From positions 1-6,353 of the forward strand of contig JAUYME010000037.1 in assembly GCA_030699515.1 (NCBI GenBank): 6,353 nucleotides of DNA. The letters run 5' to 3'. This stretch comes from a bacterium (GTDB taxonomy: Bacteria; Patescibacteriota; Minisyncoccia; UBA6257; 1-14-0-10-44-23). Each line of letters opens with the position of its first letter. Position 1 is the stretch's first letter. A program made the translations under genes and the position numbers. Shown piece after piece: positions 1 through 6,217 of the stretch. The notes beneath the pieces were generated by a model. That model saw nothing but the letters and a program-made list of their open reading frames with translations, was not told the DNA's origin and made no database searches.

Positions 1-2064
1 TCCCCAACCAAGGCAAAAACCATCACCAAGTTTTTGCCAAAGGAATACAAAGTTGAATCCTCTTACGGTCACGTGCGCGACCTGCCAAGAGGCGCTTTTG
101 GCGTAGATGTAGAAAATAATTTCCAGCCGCAATACGTTGTCCCAATGAAATCCAAGAAGAGGGTTAACGAATTGAAAAAAATTGCAACAAAGGCAGATGA
201 AGTAATTCTTGCAAGCGATGAAGACCGTGAAGGAGAAGCCATCGCCTGGCATTTAGAGCAAATTGTAAAAGGCAAAGTTCACGGGAAGCGCATGATGAAT
301 GTAGATAAAGAACTGCAAGCAAAAAATTTACCAATTAAACGAATTGTTTTTCACGAAATTACAAAGTCTGCAATTCTAAATGCATTAGAGCACCCAAGAG
401 AAATACAGATCAACATGGTAGATGCCCAGCAAGCCAGAAGAGTAATGGATAGAATTGTTGGCTACCAGCTCTCCCCTTTCCTTTGGCAAAAAGTTGCCAA
501 GGGTCTATCTGCCGGCCGCGTACAATCTGTGGCGCTTCGCCTCATTGTGGATAGAGAAAACGAAATCCGCGCCTTCAAACCGGAAGAATATTGGACAGTT
601 GAGGCTAATTTACAAACAGACAAAAAAGAAATTTTTAGCGCAGAGCTGAAAAAAATTAATTCCGACACGCTCAACAAATTTGATATCCCAAACGAAAAAC
701 GCGCCAAGGAAATTGAAGCAGATCTTAAAGGAGCCAGCTTTAAAGTTCTTTCCGTTAAAGAAGCAGACACCAAACGCTCCCCTTCACCGCCTTTCACTAC
801 CAGCACCCTGCAGCAACAGGCCGGCTCCCGCCTTGGTTTTTCGGCAAAACGCACAATGACTTTGGCGCAAATGCTTTACGAAAACGGACTAATCACCTAT
901 ATGCGTACCGACTCTGTAAATCTTTCCAAAGAATCACTAAACGCCGCAAAAAATTATCTGGAAAACGAATTTGGAAAGGAATACGCCCTTGAGAGTCCAA
1001 GATATTTTAAGGGAAAGTCTAAGCTTGCTCAAGAAGCCCACGAAGCCATTAGACCAACCGGCACGGCACCGGCAGAAGCAATTTCTGTGCAAGATGAAGG
1101 AGCTAGAAAACTTTACCGCCTCATTTGGCAGCGCTTTATGGCCAGCCAAATGCCGGAAGCTCGCTTTAAAGCCCTAAAGGTGGAAATAGAAGCGAAGGGG
1201 AGCGAAAATTACACCCTCAATGCAAACGGCAACCGCTTGGTTTTTGACGGATTTTTAAAAGTATTCTCCCAGAAATTTGAAGAAAAAGATCTGCCAAAGC
1301 TGGAAGAAGGCCAGGCACTGGAAGCAAAAGATATAATTCCAAATCAACATTTTACCGAACCTCCTCCTCGCTATAGCGAAGCTAGACTTATCAAAACACT
1401 GGAAGAGTACGGCATTGGCCGGCCATCAACTTATGTGCCAACCATTTCCACCATCCAAGCCAGAAACTATGTAGAAAAGGACGCGGGCAAATTTAAGCCA
1501 ACCGAAATTGGCGAAATGGTCAACAAACTGCTGGTGGAACATTTTCCTCAAATTGTAGATTTTGAGTTTACCGCCAATATGGAGGAACGCTTTGATGAAA
1601 TTGCAGAAGGCAAAGAGCAGTGGTACGCAATTTTGCAAGACTTTTACGGCCCGTTTAAGAAAAACTTAGATGAAAAGCTTGAAGAAGTAGATAAAGAGCA
1701 CACCGAAGAAATAACGGATGAAAAGTGTGACAAATGCGAAAAGCCAATGGCAATAAAGTTTGGTCGCTTTGGCCAGTTTCTTGCCTGCACCGGTTTTCCG
1801 GATTGCAAAAATGCAAAACCGCTTAAGAAAAACGAACCGAAAAAAACCGGAGTTCAATGCCCGGAATGCGATGGAGAGCTGGTAATGAAATTTACCCGAA
1901 CCCGAGGCAAGCGCCCGTTTTTTGGCTGCAGCAAATATCCAGAATGCGACTTTGCAACCTGGACCGACCCCGCGAAAGAAAAACCTGTTGCTAGAACCGA
2001 AGCAGAGAAGCAAACGTCTAGAGAGAAGCGCGCCGCAAGAGAGGCGAAGCGCAAGAAGAAATAA
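1..2064 (+). CDS. topA: DNA topoisomerase I (type IA), 5' end cut by window
   Basis: Type IA topoisomerase that relaxes negatively supercoiled DNA by cutting and passing one strand. The open frame runs to the window's first base, reading SPTKAKTITKFL. This matches the family's start (ESPxKAKTI), so only about 8-10 residues, including the first catalytic Glu of the TOPRIM domain, lie outside; the TTG at 34 is internal, not the start. Visible in order: TOPRIM acidic motif DEDREGE (bases 217-237); core motif SAGRVQSVALRL; active-site Tyr in GLITYMRTDS (codon 898-900); HEAIRPT; PPPRYSEARLIKTLEEYGIGRPSTY region motifs; then two C-terminal zinc ribbons, CDKC...CTGFPDC (from 1726) and CPEC...GCSKYPEC. 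The protein ends in a Lys/Arg-rich tail of about 30 residues (EKRAAREAKRKKK), likely for DNA contact. About 687 residues are visible, normal for the family. It stops 4 bases from the convergent parB gene, with no terminator hairpin between. Confidence 0.97.
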   Translation, partial: SPTKAKTITKFLPKEYKVESSYGHVRDLPRGAFGVDVENNFQPQYVVPMKSKKRVNELKKIATKADEVILASDEDREGEAIAWHLEQIVKGKVHGKRMMNVDKELQAKNLPIKRIVFHEITKSAILNALEHPREIQINMVDAQQARRVMDRIVGYQLSPFLWQKVAKGLSAGRVQSVALRLIVDRENEIRAFKPEEYWTVEANLQTDKKEIFSAELKKINSDTLNKFDIPNEKRAKEIEADLKGASFKVLSVKEADTKRSPSPPFTTSTLQQQAGSRLGFSAKRTMTLAQMLYENGLITYMRTDSVNLSKESLNAAKNYLENEFGKEYALESPRYFKGKSKLAQEAHEAIRPTGTAPAEAISVQDEGARKLYRLIWQRFMASQMPEARFKALKVEIEAKGSENYTLNANGNRLVFDGFLKVFSQKFEEKDLPKLEEGQALEAKDIIPNQHFTEPPPRYSEARLIKTLEEYGIGRPSTYVPTISTIQARNYVEKDAGKFKPTEIGEMVNKLLVEHFPQIVDFEFTANMEERFDEIAEGKEQWYAILQDFYGPFKKNLDEKLEEVDKEHTEEITDEKCDKCEKPMAIKFGRFGQFLACTGFPDCKNAKPLKKNEPKKTGVQCPECDGELVMKFTRTRGKRPFFGCSKYPECDFATWTDPAKEKPVARTEAEKQTSREKRAAREAKRKKK

Positions 2065-2068
2065 AAGC

Positions 2069-3289
2069 CTAGAACCCGTGACTCTTAAATGGATCAAACT
2101 CATCCCTTGGATCCAAAACCTCATGCTCCGGCTCGGTGGCAGGTAGCACTGCCTCATGCTCTTCCTCCGTCTTATGAAATTCGTCTACCTCTACTCCATC
2201 GCCTACTTCGTCTATTTCGCTTATTTCGTTTCCTTCGAATTTTTTCTCAAGATTATTCATTCTAACCGGCGAATCACCCACCTGCCCCAAAGTTGTGTAA
2301 TCTTCATTCCCAGGATTAATTGGCGAAACATCAACTGCCGCGTCAGGCAGCACATTCTCTTCAACTGAGTTATCAAGACCAAACGCATCGCTTCTATCAC
2401 TTTCATTACTAATAGATTCATAAAGTGCGTCAGTTTTATCTTCAGCTTCTGTACCTTGAGAATGGGTAAGTTTTTCAACCAACTCTCTAAGCTCTTCAGC
2501 ACTATGATATTCAATGGTTAGTCGTCCTCCCCCACCATCTCCATCCAATTTAACCTGTGCCCCTAAAAATTCTTCCAATGCCTTTTTCAAAGCCAAAGCA
2601 GCCGGATCAGCAAACACAGATTGCTTTTGAGGCAATCGAACACGATGCTTGTATTTATCCACCCGTTGCTTCACCTCGCGAACACTTAGGTTTTTATTTA
2701 AAATTTCCGCAAAAATTGCTTCTTGTGCGCCGATATCTTCAAGCGATAACAAAATCCTTGCCTGGCTTTCAGACAGCTTTCTGTGTGCAACCGCCTCCTG
2801 CATTTGCGTAGGCAAATTTAGTAGCCTCATTGTGTTAGCCACACTCTCTCTGCTCTTACCTACTCTACTGGCAATTTCTCTTTGCGTTAATTTAAACTCA
2901 TCCTGAAGTCTGTTGTAGGCTTTTGCGCTTTCAATCGGATTTAAATTGGCTCGCTGAACGTTTTCAACAATCGCGATTTCCAGCCTATGCTGGTCCAGCT
3001 TTACGTTCTTTATAATGGCCGGCACTCTTGGCATGCGCAAAAGCTGCGCCGCTCTGTACCTTCGCTCTCCGGCAATTAACTCGTACTTAATTTCCGTACC
3101 ATATTCTGTGTCGCTTTCCACCTTTGTAACCAAAATTGGTGAAAGCATTCCCAGTTCACGAATAGAGCTAGCCAACTCGGCTAATTTGGAATCATCAAAA
3201 TCCTTCCTTGGCTGATAAGGGTTTGGCGAAATTTTATCTGTCTCAATTAAAAAAACAGGATCACTCTGTGGAAGGCTTTGCTGATTCAT
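2069..3289 (-). CDS. parB: ParB/Spo0J-family chromosome partition protein with long acidic tail
   Basis: ParB proteins bind parS sites near the origin, load as CTP-dependent sliding clamps and work with the ATPase ParA in chromosome segregation. In this 406-residue protein the N-terminal CTP-binding domain is clear: NPYQPRKDF (about residues 23-31), GERRYRAA (74-81, the CTP/phosphate motif) and ENVQRANLNPIE (109-120). A helix-turn-helix for parS binding follows (LTQREIASRVGKSRESV, 134-150), then a linker and the small C-terminal dimerisation domain (about 224-275, with a GDGGGG turn at 249-254). Ordinary ParB proteins end near here, at about 280-300 residues. This one continues for about 130 residues with some 37 Asp/Glu against 8 Lys/Arg, likely disordered, ending DEFDPFKSHGF. 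No parA and no parS-like site (TGTTTCACGTGAAACA type) is in the window. The ATG at 3289 is supported by an extended -10 six bases upstream, suggesting a leaderless mRNA; there is no Shine-Dalgarno. Confidence 0.95.
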   Translation of the reverse strand: MNQQSLPQSDPVFLIETDKISPNPYQPRKDFDDSKLAELASSIRELGMLSPILVTKVESDTEYGTEIKYELIAGERRYRAAQLLRMPRVPAIIKNVKLDQHRLEIAIVENVQRANLNPIESAKAYNRLQDEFKLTQREIASRVGKSRESVANTMRLLNLPTQMQEAVAHRKLSESQARILLSLEDIGAQEAIFAEILNKNLSVREVKQRVDKYKHRVRLPQKQSVFADPAALALKKALEEFLGAQVKLDGDGGGGRLTIEYHSAEELRELVEKLTHSQGTEAEDKTDALYESISNESDRSDAFGLDNSVEENVLPDAAVDVSPINPGNEDYTTLGQVGDSPVRMNNLEKKFEGNEISEIDEVGDGVEVDEFHKTEEEHEAVLPATEPEHEVLDPRDEFDPFKSHGF

Positions 3290-3295
3290 TACTTG

Positions 3296-3304
3296 ATTTT
3301 AACA
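3296..3304 (-). promoter_or_regulatory. Extended -10 promoter of parB (leaderless start)
   Basis: On the minus strand TGTTAAAAT ends 6 bases before the parB ATG. This fits an extended -10 (TGn + TAAAAT, 5 of 6 to TATAAT) that would start transcription at or next to the A of the ATG. No convincing -35 box lies 16-18 bases upstream, as is usual for extended -10 promoters. The same nine bases on the other strand contain the -35 box of the tRNA-Leu promoter. The assignment is inferred from sequence only. Confidence 0.55.
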
Positions 3305-3328
3305 GACAAAAGAATTTTAATGTAGGAT
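3299..3328 (+). promoter_or_regulatory. Sigma-70-type promoter of tRNA-Leu
   Basis: TTAACA (3299-3304, 5 of 6 matches to TTGACA) is followed after 18 bases by TAGGAT (3323-3328, 4 of 6 to TATAAT). Transcription would begin near 3335, about 3 bases before the mature tRNA 5' end at 3338, leaving almost no leader for RNase P to remove. The -35 box overlaps the parB extended -10 on the opposite strand. Confidence 0.6.
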
Positions 3329-3337
3329 ACACTCTCT

Positions 3338-3422
3338 GCCCGGGTGGCGGAACTGGTAGACGCGCAGGATTCAAAACCCTGTATCGCAAGATGTGAGAGT
3401 TCGATTCTCTCCCCGGGCACCA
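3338..3422 (+). tRNA. tRNA-Leu (anticodon CAA)
   Basis: An 85-base class II tRNA that reads UUG codons. Acceptor stem GCCCGGG (3338-3344) pairs with CCCGGGC (3412-3418), followed by discriminator A and an encoded CCA (3420-3422). D stem GCG/CGC (3347-3349 / 3361-3363) encloses a loop with GG. The anticodon stem is 3365-3369 / 3377-3381, with loop TTCAAAA and anticodon CAA at 3372-3374. The long variable arm (about 3382-3394, ATC-GCAA-GAT) is typical of tRNA-Leu. The T arm is GAGAG-TTCGATT-CTCTC (3395-3411). The pair closing the anticodon loop is A3369-C3377, a mismatch rather than Watson-Crick, which can still form a protonated A+C pair. There is no intron. A strong hairpin begins 11 bases after the CCA. 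Confidence 0.97.
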
Positions 3423-3432
3423 TAAAAAACTG

Positions 3433-3478
3433 CCACACAACATTCCAACATTCGCAAGAATGTTGGAATGTTGTGTGG
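3433..3478 (+). terminator. 21-bp perfect hairpin after tRNA-Leu, GCAA loop
   Basis: Bases 3433-3453 are the exact reverse complement of 3458-3478, closed by the tetraloop GCAA (GNRA type). The 5' arm holds a near-tandem repeat, AACATTCC-AACATTC. The position between a tRNA and the next gene suggests termination or protection of the tRNA transcript. No U-tract follows (GGCGTGG), so it is not a textbook intrinsic terminator. It may instead be a dispersed hairpin repeat that landed here. The hairpin itself is certain; its role is inferred. Confidence 0.6.
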
Positions 3479-3504
3479 GGCGTGGAGCTCTTGGTGCAAG
3501 CACA

Positions 3505-3513
3505 TGTTAAAAT
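3505..3513 (+). promoter_or_regulatory. Extended -10 promoter of the PP2C gene (leaderless start)
   Basis: TGTTAAAAT ends 6 bases before the ATG at 3520. Both the nonamer and the spacing are identical to those before parB on the other strand. Predicted transcription starts at the A of the ATG, so the mRNA would have no leader, consistent with the absence of a Shine-Dalgarno. No -35 is evident; the bases there (GAGCTC) do not resemble TTGACA. Confidence 0.55.
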
Positions 3514-3519
3514 TGCTCT

Positions 3520-4407
3520 ATGAACTACGAGTTTCCAGACGAAGAAAACAAAGCAGAGCAAGCGCCAATCGACCTAGAATTTTCAGTTCATCAGCGCAAG
3601 AATGAAGTCGGCAAAGAAATGCAAGATGGTCATTTTATTGATGATATTGATGAGGATAGCCAGTTTTTTGCTGTGATGGATGGTTTTGGTCCGCTTGGTG
3701 CGAAAGCAGTAGAAGCCGTAAAAGACGAATTAAACGAGCTGACGCCCGACCTTTCAAAACCTAGCGATCAAAAAAATGCAGAGATTCAAATGGAAAGAAT
3801 TCTTTCCGCAGCTAATCTAGCCGTTATTCAAGGCGGTGCGGGAAAAGATCAGGAATCCGGAAGTACTTTGGTTATGGTTCGGCTTTGGAAGGACAAGGAA
3901 AAAGCGATGCTTACTGCATCTTGGATTGGCGACAGTAGAATTTATTTGCTTCGGGACGGTAAAATCCGCTGCGTTAGCCTTGATGATGGCCTCCTAACCC
4001 ATATATCAATTAAAAAGGGAGGCAAAGAGCTCGCCCGAAAAAAACAAGAAATACTAAACAACGCAAATAGCGAGAAAGATATTGAAGACGACACTGATCT
4101 GCTTATAGGGCACCATAGAGGCAATATCTTGGACACAGCACTCGGCGCCAATGCTATAAATCCGACGCAGCGCTGTGAAACTCTAGAACTTCAAGAGGGC
4201 GATAAAATTCTGCTTTGCTCAGATGGCGTAAGCGATAATCTTACGGATAAAGAAATTGAAGAAAAATTAAATCAGTCAGACACTACGGATCAAATCGGCC
4301 AAAACCTGCTAGATCAGTCTGCCAAAAACCAAGCAGACCAGTCACGCTTTAAGAGAAAGAGCTATATAGACGACATGAAGTTAATTGTCATCCGCGTAGC
4401 GCCATAG
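3520..4407 (+). CDS. PP2C-family (PPM) Ser/Thr protein phosphatase
   Basis: A Mg/Mn-dependent phosphatase of 295 residues, probably removing phosphate from Ser/Thr of proteins in the cytoplasm; there is no signal peptide or membrane segment. Family motifs appear in order: KEMQDGHF (33-39, with D36 in the place of the N-terminal metal-binding Asp), FAVMDGFGPLGAKA (50-62, the DGxG metal motif), SGSTLVMVRLW (113-123), WIGDSRIYLLRDGKI (135-149), LDDGLLTH (154-161), LLCSDGVSDNLTDKEI (231-246, metal-binding Asp) and a terminal DDMKLIVIRV (284-293, equivalent to DNxTxxVV). All expected metal-ligand aspartates seem present, so it should be active. Length is close to a bare catalytic domain with a charged insert at about 165-195 (the flap region, where PP2C proteins vary). 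The start at 3520 is supported by the extended -10 immediately upstream. No kinase or substrate gene lies beside it, so the target is unknown. Confidence 0.9.
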   Translation: MNYEFPDEENKAEQAPIDLEFSVHQRKNEVGKEMQDGHFIDDIDEDSQFFAVMDGFGPLGAKAVEAVKDELNELTPDLSKPSDQKNAEIQMERILSAANLAVIQGGAGKDQESGSTLVMVRLWKDKEKAMLTASWIGDSRIYLLRDGKIRCVSLDDGLLTHISIKKGGKELARKKQEILNNANSEKDIEDDTDLLIGHHRGNILDTALGANAINPTQRCETLELQEGDKILLCSDGVSDNLTDKEIEEKLNQSDTTDQIGQNLLDQSAKNQADQSRFKRKSYIDDMKLIVIRVAP

Positions 4408-4419
4408 TTACGAAATCAA

Positions 4420-4453
4420 AGAAGAATTATGTAATTTATTACATAATTCTTCT
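4420..4453. terminator. 15-bp hairpin between convergent genes
   Basis: Bases 4420-4434 are the exact reverse complement of 4439-4453 around a TTTA loop. It starts 13 bases after the phosphatase stop codon and is the first of three hairpins in the gap to the convergent small membrane-protein gene. A bidirectional transcription end is likely from position, but there is no U-run on either side. Confidence 0.55.
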
Positions 4454-4457
4454 CTCT

Positions 4458-4493
4458 TGCTATAGGCCTATTCGTACGAATAGGCCTATAGCA
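4458..4493. repeat. 36-bp perfect palindrome
   Basis: Bases 4458-4475 are the exact reverse complement of 4476-4493, with no spacer; the centre reads TTCGTACGAA and each arm contains TATAGGCCTAT. In RNA it would give a 16-bp stem with a GUAC loop on either strand. It may act with its two neighbours as a bidirectional terminator, or bind a dimeric protein. Uninterrupted palindromes of this length are uncommon, so it is listed separately. Confidence 0.7.
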
Positions 4494-4496
4494 TAA

Positions 4497-4525
4497 GGCA
4501 TAATCGCTGAACAGTGCGTTATGCC
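4497..4525. terminator. Third, imperfect hairpin of the cluster
   Basis: GGCATAA (4497-4503) pairs with TTATGCC (4519-4525). The stem extends through CGC (4505-4507) with GCG (4516-4518) after one bulged T, closing a loop of about eight bases. It lies 22 bases beyond the 3' end of the minus-strand membrane-protein gene and is the first structure its transcript would form. Confidence 0.45.
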
Positions 4526-4547
4526 CGGTTCCTCAATTTAATCGCCT

Positions 4548-4805
4548 CTACTTTTTAGCGTACAAAATCGTTTGAATGTAAAACAAAAGCCAAATCGTTG
4601 CGGCCATAGAAGTAATTGCGCAGGAAAAATACAACTCAAGTGTAAAATAAGAAAAAGCTACAACGTACAAACCAATAAATGTTGGAATGGAAGTTATCCG
4701 CTGCATAGACGCACGCTTTTCCCTAAAGCCATAAACTAACTGAGGAACAAGCGCTACAGTAAAAACCACACTAGCAATCGTAATCGCAATATCTTGCCAA
4801 ATCAT
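4548..4805 (-). CDS. Small PQ-loop / SemiSWEET-like three-helix membrane protein
   Basis: An 85-residue, very hydrophobic protein with three predicted membrane helices: about residues 5-25, 40-59 and 62-82. Helix 1 contains the Pro-Gln pair (TVALVPQLVYGF, about 17-28) typical of PQ-loop proteins. Helix 2 is preceded by a basic loop (REKRASMQR) and SIPTFIGLYVV. The size and three-helix layout match SemiSWEET half-transporters, which dimerise to carry sugars, but the substrate cannot be read from the sequence. Positive residues follow helix 1 and the C-terminus (YAKK). The ATG at 4805 is preceded by GAAGAG, a weak Shine-Dalgarno-like purine run, at about 9 bases. It lies 74 bases downstream of the dehydrogenase gene on the same strand, so co-transcription is possible. 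It could be another PQ-loop family member of unknown function. Confidence 0.7.
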   Translation of the reverse strand: MIWQDIAITIASVVFTVALVPQLVYGFREKRASMQRITSIPTFIGLYVVAFSYFTLELYFSCAITSMAATIWLLFYIQTILYAKK

Positions 4806-4879
4806 AAAGTTAAGCTCTTCATCCTATCTTTCATTGCGGCATTTTTTTGGAAATTGGGTCAATTGGAGTAAATTGGAAA

Positions 4880-6157
4880 TTATATCTTATCCCCTACACC
4901 CTCTCCTCTCAATTTCATCGCTTCCACAATTCTCCTAATCGCTACAACAAATGCTCCCTGACGCATTGAAATTCCCTCAAATTCTTTTTGCGCATCTAAA
5001 ACAGAATCGGTAGAACGTTCCATTATCTCCTTGAGCCTTTCGTTTACGAAAGTCTCCTTCCATTGATCCCCGCTTCTGTTTTGCACCCACTCAAAGTAAG
5101 AAACTGTGACTCCGCCCGCGTTAGCCAAAATATCCGGCACTACAACAATTTTCTTATTCTCCAAAATTTCATCTGCCTGAGGGGTAACCGGGCCGTTAGC
5201 AAGCTCTAAAATCATCTTTGCCTTAACATTGTTTGCATTTTCAGCATGTAGGACCCCATCAAGAGCCGCCAAAACCAAAACATCAACTTCAAGCTCCAAA
5301 AGCTCTTCGTTGCTAATAATGCGAACACCCTCCCGCTCAACCGCCACAGAACCATTTTGCTTCTTTGCAACGTTTAGCTCAATGATGTCACATTTCTCAT
5401 CACAATATGCCCCACCTCTGGAATCTGAAACTGCCACAACTCTATACCCGCCATCGTGCGCTATGCGGGCAAACTCCGCTCCGGCGTTTCCAAACCCTTG
5501 AATTGCAATAGTTATATCAACCGGATTTTTATCGCCTAAAATTTCTTTTCGCAAATGCTCCAGAACATAAAACCCCCCTTGGCTTGTGGAATATGAGCGA
5601 CCAAGACTGCCTCCAATCTCCACCGGTTTTCCGGTAACCACTCCCGGCTCTTTTACGCCTTTAATTTTCTCGTATTCATCCAGAAACCAAGCCATTATTT
5701 GAGGATTTGTATTAACATCAGGTGCAGGAATATCTTTGTTTACCCCAAACACATCCTTTTCCGTCCCCGCTCTAAAATAGGCGCGCGACATTCGCTCAAG
5801 CTCACTCTCACTCAACTCTTTCGGATCTATTTGCACACCACCCTTCCCCCCACCCATAGGAATATCTACCACAGCGCACTTCAAGCTCATTAAACTTGCC
5901 AAAGCCTTTACTTCATTTATATCTGCATCTTGGTGATAGCGAATACCGCCCTTGTATGGTCCGCGAGCGCTGTTGTGCTGCACTCTATAAGCATTGGCTA
6001 CTACTTTTTCTCCCCCGTCTTTTTCAAAGCTTATTTTTGTTTCAAAAATATTTTCAGCAGTTTCCAGCCGCCTCTTCATTTTCTCATCAAGGCCCAAAGT
6101 TTTTGCGGCCTTTTCCACGTTTTCCAAAAAATTCTCAAACGGTTTTTTTACAGTCAT
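4880..6157 (-). CDS. Glu/Leu/Phe/Val dehydrogenase (glutamate dehydrogenase type)
   Basis: A 425-residue NAD(P)-dependent amino-acid dehydrogenase. It most likely interconverts glutamate with 2-oxoglutarate and ammonia, forming a cytoplasmic hexamer as in this family. The N-terminal substrate domain has GPYKGGIRYH (66-75) and the signature DIPMGGGKGGV (98-108) with catalytic Lys105; DIPAPDVNT (142-150) supplies catalytic Asp147. The Rossmann domain starts with IQGFGNAGAEFA (219-230, GxGxxG), and an Asp (245) ends its second strand (VAVSDSRGG). Later motifs include ELANGPVTP (318-326) and VPDILANAGGVTVSYFEW (340-357). Length is normal for the 410-450-residue class. One oddity is GRSYSTSQGG (186-195) where most members have GRxxATGxG. 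Substrate (Glu versus branched or aromatic amino acids) and cofactor preference are not certain, so no gene symbol is given. The ATG at 6157 has no Shine-Dalgarno; an extended -10 lies about 22 bases upstream. Confidence 0.93.
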   Translation of the reverse strand: MTVKKPFENFLENVEKAAKTLGLDEKMKRRLETAENIFETKISFEKDGGEKVVANAYRVQHNSARGPYKGGIRYHQDADINEVKALASLMSLKCAVVDIPMGGGKGGVQIDPKELSESELERMSRAYFRAGTEKDVFGVNKDIPAPDVNTNPQIMAWFLDEYEKIKGVKEPGVVTGKPVEIGGSLGRSYSTSQGGFYVLEHLRKEILGDKNPVDITIAIQGFGNAGAEFARIAHDGGYRVVAVSDSRGGAYCDEKCDIIELNVAKKQNGSVAVEREGVRIISNEELLELEVDVLVLAALDGVLHAENANNVKAKMILELANGPVTPQADEILENKKIVVVPDILANAGGVTVSYFEWVQNRSGDQWKETFVNERLKEIMERSTDSVLDAQKEFEGISMRQGAFVVAIRRIVEAMKLRGEGVGDKI

Positions 6158-6179
6158 GTATATTGTTTGTTAGAGAATA

Positions 6180-6188
6180 ATCATAGCA
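6180..6188 (-). promoter_or_regulatory. Extended -10 promoter of the dehydrogenase gene
   Basis: On the minus strand TGCTATGAT (TGn + TATGAT, 5 of 6 to TATAAT) would start transcription near 6173, giving a leader of about 16 bases (ending AACAAACAATATAC before the ATG) without a Shine-Dalgarno. No good -35 is visible. This is a prediction from sequence alone. Confidence 0.45.
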
Positions 6189-6217
6189 AACTAATCAAAT
6201 TCCTAAAATCACCCCAC

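Noticed and set aside
34..36. TTG as a start codon for topA
   Set aside because: The frame is open to base 1 and reads SPTKAKTITKF, which is conserved TopA sequence, so the true start lies upstream of the window.
63..82. CACGTG core as a possible parS site
   Set aside because: The flanks (ACGGT...CGCGA) do not match TGTTTCACGTGAAACA, and it lies in conserved TopA codons (SYGHVRDLP).
1666..2157. 163-residue minus-strand open frame across the topA 3' end
   Set aside because: It is the antisense shadow of the TopA zinc ribbons, with no recognisable domain and no start signals.
3338..3480. tRNA 3' end as an integration (att) site
   Set aside because: No second copy of the tRNA 3' segment and no integrase gene in the window; the hairpin downstream is self-complementary, not a tRNA fragment.
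4852..4876. Three AATTGG copies spaced 9-10 bases apart after the dehydrogenase stop
   Set aside because: Short AT-rich repeats of this kind occur easily by chance; there is no pairing or promoter context to support an operator.
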